Shown: positions 7,189-12,463 of the stretch, in pieces
Layout of the letters: each line of letters opens with the position of its first letter
Position numbering within the stretch: position 1 is the stretch's first letter
DNA from: Rubrivivax sp.
GTDB taxonomy: Bacteria; Pseudomonadota; Gammaproteobacteria; Burkholderiales; Burkholderiaceae_C
Length of the DNA stretch: 13,594 nucleotides
Reading direction: 5' to 3'
Assembly (NCBI GenBank): GCA_030693565.1
Contig: JAUYAJ010000645.1
Location: 1 to 13,594 of the forward strand
The notes under the pieces: model-generated
What the model saw: only the letters and a program-made list of their open reading frames with translations
Database searches by the model: none
Told to the model about the DNA's origin: nothing
Made by a program: the position numbers and the translations under genes

Positions 7189-7215
7189 CGAAACGGATCT
7201 AAGTGGGCCGTTCTC

Positions 7216-7221
7216 TAGAAT
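7216..7221 (+). promoter_or_regulatory. Candidate -10 box for the patatin gene (leaderless geometry)
   Basis: TAGAAT, five of six matches to TATAAT, ends six bases before the ATG at 7228, so transcription would start at or very near the start codon. No Shine-Dalgarno sequence lies between. No convincing -35 hexamer is found 16-18 bases upstream. Confidence 0.45.
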
Positions 7222-7227
7222 CAGCCC

Positions 7228-8145
7228 ATGAATAAACCCGTCTGTGCGATTGGTGGCCGCTGGCTCTTGGCCGCCTTGCTGGTGGCCTTGCTCCTGGGCT
7301 GCCAGACCGCGCCCCCCAGGCCTTCGGTCAGCGCTGCCGAGCCGCCTCTGGTCGCGCCCAAGCCGGCGCCCAGGCTGCCGCGCATCGGGCTGGCGCTGGG
7401 CGGCGGCGCGGCGCGCGGCTTTGCCCACATCGGCGTCATCCAGGTGCTGGAGGAGGCCGGCATCCGGCCCGATCTGGTGGTCGGCACCTCGGCTGGCAGC
7501 CTGGTGGCGGCGCTTTATGCGTCAGGCAAGAGCGGGCCCGAGATGGCCCAGCTGGCACAGACCATGGACGAGTCGGCGATCACCGACTGGTCGTTTCCCG
7601 GCCGCGGGCTGATCCGCGGCGAGGCGCTGGCGCGCTATGTGCGCGAGCAGACCGGCAACCGCACGATCGAGCAGATGCGGCTGCCGCTGGGCATCGTCGC
7701 CACCGACCTGGACAGCGGCGCGCCGATCTTGTTCCAGCGCGGCGACACCGGGGCGGCGGTGCGCGCGTCGAGCGCGGTGCCGGCCGTGTTCCAACCGGTG
7801 CGCATCGGCAACCGCGAATACGTCGACGGCGGCCTGGTGTCGCCGGTGCCGGTGCGCTTCGCGCGCCAGATGGGGGCCGAACTGGTGATCGCGGTCGACA
7901 TCTCGACGCCACCCGACGGCAATGCGACCACCGACCCCTTCAAGATGCTGCTGCAGACCTTCGCCATCATGGGGCGCAGCATCAACACCTTCGAACTGCG
8001 CGATGCAGACATCGTGCTGCGGCCGCAGATGGCCGGTGTTTCCAGCGCCGATTTTGGGGCGCGGCTGCGCGCCATCCAGGCCGGCCGTGACGCCGCGCAG
8101 CGCGCGCTGCCCGACTTGCGCGCCCGGCTCGCGGTCGCGCACTGA
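7228..8145 (+). CDS. Patatin-like phospholipase, lipoprotein
   Basis: A 305-residue patatin-family serine hydrolase (acyl-ester or phospholipid hydrolysis). A lipoprotein signal peptide is clear: basic N-terminus, hydrophobic core 13-23 and lipobox LLGC with the lipidated cysteine at C25, followed by a Pro/Ala-rich linker to about residue 50. The catalytic parts are complete: glycine-rich oxyanion motif GGGAARG (58-64), nucleophile elbow GTSAG with S88, and the dyad aspartate D200 in DGG. The domain belongs to the RssA/YlbK-like bacterial group. It should act in the periplasm, anchored to a membrane. The physiological substrate is unknown. The start codon lacks a Shine-Dalgarno sequence, and the TAGAAT box just upstream suggests a leaderless message. 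It is divergent from cysI and convergent with the phasin gene. Confidence 0.93.
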   Translation: MNKPVCAIGGRWLLAALLVALLLGCQTAPPRPSVSAAEPPLVAPKPAPRLPRIGLALGGGAARGFAHIGVIQVLEEAGIRPDLVVGTSAGSLVAALYASGKSGPEMAQLAQTMDESAITDWSFPGRGLIRGEALARYVREQTGNRTIEQMRLPLGIVATDLDSGAPILFQRGDTGAAVRASSAVPAVFQPVRIGNREYVDGGLVSPVPVRFARQMGAELVIAVDISTPPDGNATTDPFKMLLQTFAIMGRSINTFELRDADIVLRPQMAGVSSADFGARLRAIQAGRDAAQRALPDLRARLAVAH

Positions 8146-8154
8146 CAGTGGCGC

Positions 8155-8192
8155 GGCCAAGAAAAAGCGGCCACGTCTTTCGACGTGGCCGC
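8155..8192 (-). terminator. Rho-independent terminator for the phasin gene
   Basis: A perfect 11-bp stem GCGGCCACGTC/GACGTGGCCGC with a 4-nt loop is followed on the minus strand by TTTTTCTT (8166-8159). It lies about 80 bases beyond the phasin stop. On the plus strand the stem is not followed by a T-run, so it is unlikely to stop patatin transcripts efficiently. Confidence 0.87.
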
Positions 8193-8270
8193 AAGCTAGC
8201 GAGAAAAGGGGATTTCAGCGGCTAGCAAAAAGACTGGCTACTTGGCACGCGCCAGCGGCGCGAGCGACGA

Positions 8271-8825
8271 TCAGGCCGTGCGCTTGCCCTTGGCAGCGCC
8301 TTGGCTGGCCTTGACAGCGCTGTTGGTCATGGCTTGGAAGTTGGCTTCGGCCACTTCGGCCGCTTGCTTGCTGGCCTTGTTGACGCTTTCGTAGGCGTTG
8401 TTGGCGGCGGCGACAGCCGAACGCACCAGGGCGACGGCGCTTTCGCTGCCGGCGGGGGCGTTCTTCGCTGCGCTGTCGACCGCGGCGAGCATCTTCTGCT
8501 GGCTGTCGGCCATCGTCGCTTCGGCAAGCTTGCCGGCTTCGGCCTGGGCACCGGCGATGATCTCGTACAGGTGACGGCTGTAAGCGGCGGCCTTCTCGGC
8601 AGCCGGCTGCAGCATGCTGGCCTGCAGCGCCATCAGTTCCTGGGCGTCCTTGACCGACAGCGTGGCCTTGGTGTTGGCGGCCGATTCCGACAGCGTGGTC
8701 TTGGCGACTTGCAGGTTCAGTTCGAAGAGCTTCTCGACGCCTTCGAAGGCCTTGTTCGTCAGACCGAACAGGGACTCAAGGTTGGCTTTCTGGGCGGCGA
8801 TCATTTGGTCAGCGGTGAAGTTCAT
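8271..8825 (-). CDS. phaP: Phasin, PHA granule-associated protein
   Basis: A 184-residue phasin, an amphipathic helical protein that coats polyhydroxyalkanoate granules and limits their fusion. It starts MNFTADQMIAAQKANLESLFGLTNKAFEGVEKL, matching the phasin family N-terminus, and continues as alanine-rich helix with few aromatic residues, no cysteine and a basic KGKRTA tail. The ATG at 8825 has a strong AAGGAG Shine-Dalgarno about 8 bases upstream; an in-frame extension to 9029 reads through the promoter and is rejected. It is a single-gene transcript with a good promoter and its own terminator, usual for a highly expressed structural protein. Two TGC-rich inverted motifs around the promoter suggest control by the PHA-responsive repressor PhaR. 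Confidence 0.93.
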   Translation of the reverse strand: MNFTADQMIAAQKANLESLFGLTNKAFEGVEKLFELNLQVAKTTLSESAANTKATLSVKDAQELMALQASMLQPAAEKAAAYSRHLYEIIAGAQAEAGKLAEATMADSQQKMLAAVDSAAKNAPAGSESAVALVRSAVAAANNAYESVNKASKQAAEVAEANFQAMTNSAVKASQGAAKGKRTA

Positions 8826-8888
8826 GGATATCTCCTTGGCGTGGTTCAAAGGGAAGGTCACAGACGTTGCTGCGGGCTTCAAAGTGGT

Positions 8889-8904
8889 TTGCTGCGCTGC
8901 AACA
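8889..8904. promoter_or_regulatory. Candidate PhaR operator 1, downstream of phasin transcription start
   Basis: The stretch TTGCTGCGCTGCAACA contains CTGC-N3-GCAA. It closely resembles the TGC-rich inverted sites (CTGC-N3/4-GCAG or GCAA) reported for PhaR in other PHA-producing bacteria. It falls just downstream of the predicted phasin +1, where binding would block transcription. Confidence 0.55.
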
Positions 8905-8912
8905 TGATTCGA

Positions 8913-8940
8913 AGTATAGACAGGCTGAGCGCGATGGCAA
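8913..8940 (-). promoter_or_regulatory. Sigma70-type promoter of the phasin gene
   Basis: On the minus strand TTGCCA (8940-8935) and TATACT (8918-8913) are separated by 16 bases, each matching five of six consensus positions. Transcription would start near 8906, giving an 80-base leader with a strong Shine-Dalgarno before the ATG at 8825. Confidence 0.75.
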
Positions 8941-8947
8941 GCACTTT

Positions 8948-8964
8948 TTGTTGCGTTGCAGCAA
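8948..8964. promoter_or_regulatory. Candidate PhaR operator 2, between phasin and deacetylase promoters
   Basis: TTGTTGCGTTGCAGCAA contains TTGC-N3-GCAG, and in reverse complement resembles operator 1. It lies 7 bases upstream of the phasin -35 box and 16 bases upstream of the TAGAAT box of the divergent deacetylase gene, so one bound protein could affect both. Confidence 0.5.
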
Positions 8965-8980
8965 AATAGGGCGATCTTCC

Positions 8981-8986
8981 TAGAAT
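8981..8986 (+). promoter_or_regulatory. Candidate -10 box for the deacetylase operon (leaderless geometry)
   Basis: TAGAAT ends six bases before the GTG start at 8993, the same spacing as at the patatin gene. A possible -35, TTGCAG at 8956-8961, lies inside operator 2 with a long 19-base spacer. No Shine-Dalgarno is present before the GTG. Confidence 0.45.
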
Positions 8987-8992
8987 CTGAGC

Positions 8993-9955
8993 GTGCGCGC
9001 CTTCCACAACGACGATGTCGTGTTGCCACTGCCAGGTGGCCATCGGTTCCCGATCGGCAAGTACCGGCTGCTGAGCGAGGCCGCGCGGTCGCTGGCCGGA
9101 CTGCGGCTGAGCGCCGCGCCAGCGGCCAGCGACGGTGAACTGGCCTTGGCGCATACGCCGGCCTGGACGGCGGCGGTGTTCGAGGGCCGCCTGAGCGCGG
9201 CGGCGCAGCGCGAGATCGGCCTGCCGTGGTCGCCGCAGCTGGCGGAGCGCTCGCGGCGCTCGGTCGGCGCCACCATTGCCGCGGCGCGATCGGCTTTGCT
9301 CGACGGCGAAGGTGTCGCCGCCAACCTCGGCGGTGGCACCCACCATGCCAGCGCCGACAAGGGCTCGGGATACTGCGTCTTCAACGACGTCGCGGTGGCG
9401 GCGCGGCTGCTGCAGGCCGAGTGGCTGCGCCGGGGCGGCGGCGCGCTGCAGGTGCTGGTGATCGACCTCGACGTCCACCAAGGCAATGGCACGGCGTCGA
9501 TCTTTGCCGCCGATCCGTCGGTGTTCACGCTATCGCTGCACGGCGCCCGCAACTTCCCCTTTCGCAAGGTCGCCAGCGACCTCGACGTCGATCTGCCCGA
9601 TGGCTGTACCGACGCGCCTTACCTCGAAGCGCTCGATCACGCGCTGGCCGAATGCTGGCGTCGGCTTGGCGATTCGCCGCCGGGGCTGGCGTTCTACCTC
9701 GCGGGCGCCGACCCGCACGAAGGTGATCGGCTGGGCCGGCTCAAGCTCAGCGCCGAAGGCCTGGCCGAGCGCGACCGCCGCGTGCTGCGGGCGCTGCGCG
9801 AGCGCGCCATCCCGGTCGCCTTGGCGATGGCCGGCGGCTACGGGCACGACATCGCGCAGACCGTGGCATTGCAGCGGCGCACGCTGGTCGAAGCGCTGGC
9901 TTCGTGGACGCGCTGGCGCGGCGCGGCGGCGGGGATGGAACAATCGACCTCATGA
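8993..9955 (+). CDS. Histone deacetylase superfamily (zinc-dependent arginase/HDAC fold) protein
   Basis: A 320-residue zinc amidohydrolase of the HDAC/acetoin-utilisation/acetylpolyamine deacetylase superfamily. All active-site parts are present: tandem histidines H117/H118 in GGGTHHA, Y127-C-V-F-N-D, zinc ligands D160 and H162 in DLDVHQGNG, the third zinc ligand D240 in AGADPHEGD, and the transition-state tyrosine Y293 in GGYGHD. The N-terminal FPIGKYRLL segment (19-27) resembles bacterial HDAC11/class IV-like members. The substrate cannot be read from sequence; acetyl-lysine, acetylpolyamine or other N-acyl amides are possible. The start is GTG with a promoter box immediately before it. 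Its TGA overlaps the next gene's ATG (ATGA), so the two are coupled. It diverges from the phasin gene. Confidence 0.9.
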   Translation: MRAFHNDDVVLPLPGGHRFPIGKYRLLSEAARSLAGLRLSAAPAASDGELALAHTPAWTAAVFEGRLSAAAQREIGLPWSPQLAERSRRSVGATIAAARSALLDGEGVAANLGGGTHHASADKGSGYCVFNDVAVAARLLQAEWLRRGGGALQVLVIDLDVHQGNGTASIFAADPSVFTLSLHGARNFPFRKVASDLDVDLPDGCTDAPYLEALDHALAECWRRLGDSPPGLAFYLAGADPHEGDRLGRLKLSAEGLAERDRRVLRALRERAIPVALAMAGGYGHDIAQTVALQRRTLVEALASWTRWRGAAAGMEQSTS

Positions 9956-10407
9956 CTTCACGCCCGAGTTCACGACCGCAAGCGCCGGCCCGCGACTGCT
10001 TCGCCCACTTCAGCGCCATCGGCACGCGCTGGATGGACAACGACGCCTACGGCCACATCAACAACGTCGTCTACTACAGCTTGTTCGACACCGCGGTGAA
10101 CCGCTACCTCGTCCAGGCCGGTGCGCTCGACATCCTGCACGGCAGCGTCATCGGCCTGGTCGTCGAGACCCATTGCAACTACTTCGCGCCGCTGGCCTTT
10201 CCGCAGCTGCTCGAGGCGGGCTTGCGCGTGACCCATGTCGGCGCGTCGAGCGTGCGCTACGAGGTCGGCATCTTTGCCGCCGGCGCGCCGCTGGCGGCCG
10301 CGGCCGGCCATTTCATCCATGTCTACGTCGAGCGCGAATCGCGCCGACCGGCACCCCTGCCTGCCGCCCTGCGGGCTGCTTTGTCAGTGCTTCAAACCAC
10401 ACCATGA
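9952..10407 (+). CDS. Hotdog-fold acyl-CoA thioesterase (4HBT/FadM-YbgC type)
   Basis: A 151-residue single-hotdog thioesterase expected to hydrolyse acyl-CoA (or acyl-ACP) thioesters. The active-site motif RWMDNDAYGHINNVVYYSLFD is at 26-46, with the likely catalytic aspartate D31 in D-x-x-G-H. The family block VVETHCNYFAPLAFPQLLEAGLRV and a GHFIHVYV strand follow. The start ATG at 9952 overlaps the deacetylase stop (ATGA). A GTG at 9904 would extend it by 16 residues but lies inside the upstream gene, and the extra residues do not look like family sequence. Its own stop overlaps the next start by ATGA. The substrate is unknown; the context is a deacetylase and a nitroreductase. Confidence 0.9.
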   Translation: MTSRPSSRPQAPARDCFAHFSAIGTRWMDNDAYGHINNVVYYSLFDTAVNRYLVQAGALDILHGSVIGLVVETHCNYFAPLAFPQLLEAGLRVTHVGASSVRYEVGIFAAGAPLAAAAGHFIHVYVERESRRPAPLPAALRAALSVLQTTP

Positions 10408-11108
10408 GCGACCCCCTCACAGCTGACAGCACGGCCGCGGTCGACGCTGCCATCACCTCGCGGCGCTCGGTGCGCGCCTTTGCGCCGACCCCGGTGCCGC
10501 GCTCCACCATCGAGGACATCCTGGCGGTGGCGGCGCGTGCGCCGTCGGGCACCAACACCCAGCCCTGGCAAGTCCATGTGCTGACCGGCGCGGCGCAGAC
10601 CGAGCTGGCGCGCAAGGTCCAGGCCGTGTTCGACGACCCCGAGGCGCGCGCCGGGCATTCCGAGGAGTACGCCTACTACCCGAGCCAGTGGCAGTCGCCT
10701 TACATCGAGCGCCGGCGCAAGGTCGGCTGGGACCTTTATGCGCTGCTGGGCATCGGCAAGACCGACAAGGCGCGCATGCATGCCCAGCACCGGCGCAACT
10801 ACGAGTTCTTCGGCGCCCCGGTCGGGTTGATCTTCAGCATCGACCGCGTGCTGCAGCAAGGCAGCTGGCTGGACTACGGCATGTTCCTGCAAAACATCAT
10901 GATCGCCGCGCGCGCCCGCGGCCTGGACACTTGCCCGCAGGCGGCGTTCACGCAGTTCCACCGCATCATCGCCGAACACCTGGCGCTGCCTGCCAACCAG
11001 ATGGTGGTCTGCGGCATGTCGCTCGGTCACGCCGACCCGGCGGCGCTGGAGAACAGCTTGGTGACCGAGCGCGCCGCGCTGGCCGACTTCGTCAGCTTCC
11101 ACGAATGA
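10404..11108 (+). CDS. Nitroreductase family FMN-dependent oxidoreductase
   Basis: A 234-residue nitroreductase-fold flavoprotein using FMN and NAD(P)H. FMN-contact blocks are visible: SRRSVRAF (19-26), the PSGTNTQPWQVHVL segment (47-60), and the C-terminal GMSLGHAD (204-211). An insertion at about 86-130 (YYPSQWQSPYIERRRKVGWDLY and following) is shared by the larger bacterial nitroreductases, and LDYGMFLQNIMIAARARGLDTCPQ (156-179) is the usual helix and strand. The start ATG overlaps the thioesterase stop by ATGA; longer upstream frames belong to shadows. It is the last gene of the three-gene operon, ending 13 bases before the MITE-like element. The natural substrate (nitroaromatic, quinone or other) is not evident. 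Confidence 0.92.
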   Translation: MSDPLTADSTAAVDAAITSRRSVRAFAPTPVPRSTIEDILAVAARAPSGTNTQPWQVHVLTGAAQTELARKVQAVFDDPEARAGHSEEYAYYPSQWQSPYIERRRKVGWDLYALLGIGKTDKARMHAQHRRNYEFFGAPVGLIFSIDRVLQQGSWLDYGMFLQNIMIAARARGLDTCPQAAFTQFHRIIAEHLALPANQMVVCGMSLGHADPAALENSLVTERAALADFVSFHE

Positions 11109-11121
11109 GGCGCCGCGCTGC

Positions 11122-11155
11122 CTAGGAGGCTGTCGGGCTTTGGGTCGGGCCCGCG
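11122..11155 (+). repeat. Left terminal inverted repeat of the MITE-like element
   Basis: These 34 bases are the exact reverse complement of 11362-11395. The next outer bases differ, so the boundary is sharp at CTAG. Confidence 0.9.
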
Positions 11156-11255
11156 TTGACCCCAAAAGCGGGCTCAGCCTAGGCACAAAGCGCAGCCATA
11201 CCGGTGGGTATGGCGAGCATTTGCAACGACGGATCAGCCCGCTTTCGGGGTCAAC
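11155..11255. repeat. Internal arm 1 of the MITE-like element
   Basis: Bases 11155-11174 pair with 11236-11255 at 19 of 20 positions (GTTGACCCCAAAAGCGGGCT against its partner). Inside is a perfect 8-bp tip hairpin, GCCATACC/GGTATGGC, at 11195-11214. The arm begins at the last base of the left terminal repeat. Confidence 0.85.
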
Positions 11256-11263
11256 CCGAAGGG

Positions 11264-11361
11264 CCGGGGAGATTTCGGCTGCCATTCGTCGTTACCGGCT
11301 CGTTGTGTGGCTCGGCTACACGCCTCGCCGACGCCTAGACTGGCAGCCGAACTCTCCCCGG
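11264..11361. repeat. Internal arm 2 of the MITE-like element
   Basis: Bases 11264-11284 pair with 11341-11361 at 20 of 21 positions. A 7-bp tip hairpin with one wobble pair, GTGTGGC/GCTACAC, lies at 11305-11321. The arm ends exactly where the right terminal repeat begins. Confidence 0.85.
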
Positions 11362-11395
11362 CGCGGGCCCGACCCAAAGCCCGACAGCCTCCTAG
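11362..11395 (-). repeat. Right terminal inverted repeat of the MITE-like element
   Basis: This is the exact reverse complement of 11122-11155. Its last bases, CTAG, run into AAT, creating a TAGAAT box at 11393-11398 about 60 bases before the next gene. Confidence 0.9.
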
Positions 11396-11398
11396 AAT
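11393..11398 (+). promoter_or_regulatory. Candidate -10 box at the MITE right edge
   Basis: TAGAAT straddles the element boundary: TAG comes from the terminal repeat and AAT from flanking DNA. Transcription from it would begin near 11405, with a leader of about 55 bases before the dehydrogenase ATG. No good -35 is seen at 16-18 bases upstream. Confidence 0.3.
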
Positions 11399-11459
11399 CG
11401 TTGGCGACCGGCTTGCTGCCGTCGCCCCTCAGACCTCCCCGCCGATCGGAACCCGAGCC

Positions 11460-12446
11460 ATGCCCCGTCCCCACGTCCTCGTTGCCCGCGCCGTGTTTCC
11501 CGAGGTCGTCGAGCGCTTGCGCGCGCACTTCGAGGTCGAAGACAACCCCGGCGACATCATCTACAGCGCCGCCGAGCTCAGCGCCCGGCTGCAAGGCAAA
11601 CAAGGCGCGTTCACCACCGGCAGCGAGCGCATCGACGCTGCGTTGCTCGACGCCAACGCGCAGCTGCGCGCGGTCTGCAACATGGCGGTGGGCTACAACA
11701 ACTTCGACGTCGACGCCTGCACGGCGCGCGGCGTGCTGTGCACCAACACGCCCGACGTGCTGACCGAGACCACGGCCGACTTCGGCTTCGCGCTGATGAT
11801 GGCCACCGCGCGGCGTATCAGCGAAAGCGAACATTACCTGCGCCGCGGCGAGTGGACACGCTGGGCCTACGACATGTTCACCGGCAGAGACGTCCATGCC
11901 GCCACTCTGGGCATCCTGGGCATGGGGCGCATCGTACAGCCGATCGCACGCCGCGCCGCGCTCGGTATCGGCATGCGGGTGATTTATCACAACCGCAGCC
12001 GGCTGGCGGCTGAGCAGGAAGCACCGATCGGTGCCCGCTACGTCGACAAGGCCACGCTGCTCGCGCAGGCCGACCACCTGGTGCTGGTGCTGCCGTACTC
12101 GGCGGCCAGCCACCATGCGATTGGCGCTGCCGAGCTGGCGCAGATGAAGCCCACCGCCACGCTGACCAACATCGCCCGCGGCGGCATCGTCGACGACGCC
12201 GCACTGGCGCAGGCGCTGCGCGAGCGACGCATCGCCGCCGCCGGGCTCGACGTCTTCGAAGGCGAACCGCAGCTCAACCCGGCGTTGCTCGACTTGCCCA
12301 GCGTCGTGCTGACGCCGCACATCGCCAGCGCCAGCGTCGCCACCCGGCGCGCGATGGCCAATCTGGCCGCCGACAACCTGATCGCGGCGCTGACCGGCGG
12401 CGCACCGCCGACGCCGATCAACCCGCAGGTGCTGGCCTCGCGCTAG
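11460..12446 (+). CDS. D-2-hydroxyacid dehydrogenase, glyoxylate/hydroxypyruvate reductase type
   Basis: A 328-residue NAD(P)-dependent D-isomer-specific 2-hydroxyacid dehydrogenase, likely reducing glyoxylate or hydroxypyruvate. The catalytic triad is present: R240 (NIARGGIVDD), E269 (LDVFEGEP) and H287 (LTPHIASAS). The nucleotide fold has LGILGMGRIVQPIARR at 150-165, where the third glycine of G-x-G-x-x-G is V159. After the second beta strand the residues are YHNRSR with no acidic residue, which favours NADPH over NADH. The substrate-domain block MAVGYNNFDVDACTARG (75-91) is typical. ATG at 11460 gives a normal family N-terminus; longer frames run into the MITE-like element. The rmuC start follows after 17 bases, so they are probably co-transcribed. 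Confidence 0.92.
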   Translation: MPRPHVLVARAVFPEVVERLRAHFEVEDNPGDIIYSAAELSARLQGKQGAFTTGSERIDAALLDANAQLRAVCNMAVGYNNFDVDACTARGVLCTNTPDVLTETTADFGFALMMATARRISESEHYLRRGEWTRWAYDMFTGRDVHAATLGILGMGRIVQPIARRAALGIGMRVIYHNRSRLAAEQEAPIGARYVDKATLLAQADHLVLVLPYSAASHHAIGAAELAQMKPTATLTNIARGGIVDDAALAQALRERRIAAAGLDVFEGEPQLNPALLDLPSVVLTPHIASASVATRRAMANLAADNLIAALTGGAPPTPINPQVLASR

Positions 12447-12463
12447 CGCTGGCGACTGCGCGC

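Larger units (their letters stand above)
11122..11395. mobile_element. MITE-like element, 274 bp, with perfect 34-bp terminal inverted repeats
   Basis: The element fills most of the 351-bp gap between the nitroreductase and dehydrogenase genes. Its ends, 11122-11155 and 11362-11395, are perfect 34-bp inverted repeats beginning CTAGGAGGCTGTCGGGCTTT. The outer CTAG (or its TA) may be a target duplication, as made by IS5-type (YTAR) or IS630/mariner-type (TA) transposases. It has no credible ORF, so it would be non-autonomous. The interior is two further long inverted repeats placed end to end (11155-11255 and 11264-11361), each with a tip hairpin, joined by an 8-base linker. The single strand can therefore fold into a three-way junction using almost the whole length. 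I did not match it to a known insertion sequence. An alternative reading is a large structured intergenic repeat that is not transposon-derived. Confidence 0.8.

Noticed and set aside
8826..9029. N-terminal extension of the phasin gene
   Set aside because: The extension runs through the promoter, candidate operators and leader; the ATG at 8825 has a strong Shine-Dalgarno and the family N-terminus.
11140..11763. Plus-strand open frame running through the MITE-like element into the dehydrogenase gene
   Set aside because: It crosses the right element boundary and is out of frame with the dehydrogenase; it has no transposase or other motifs.
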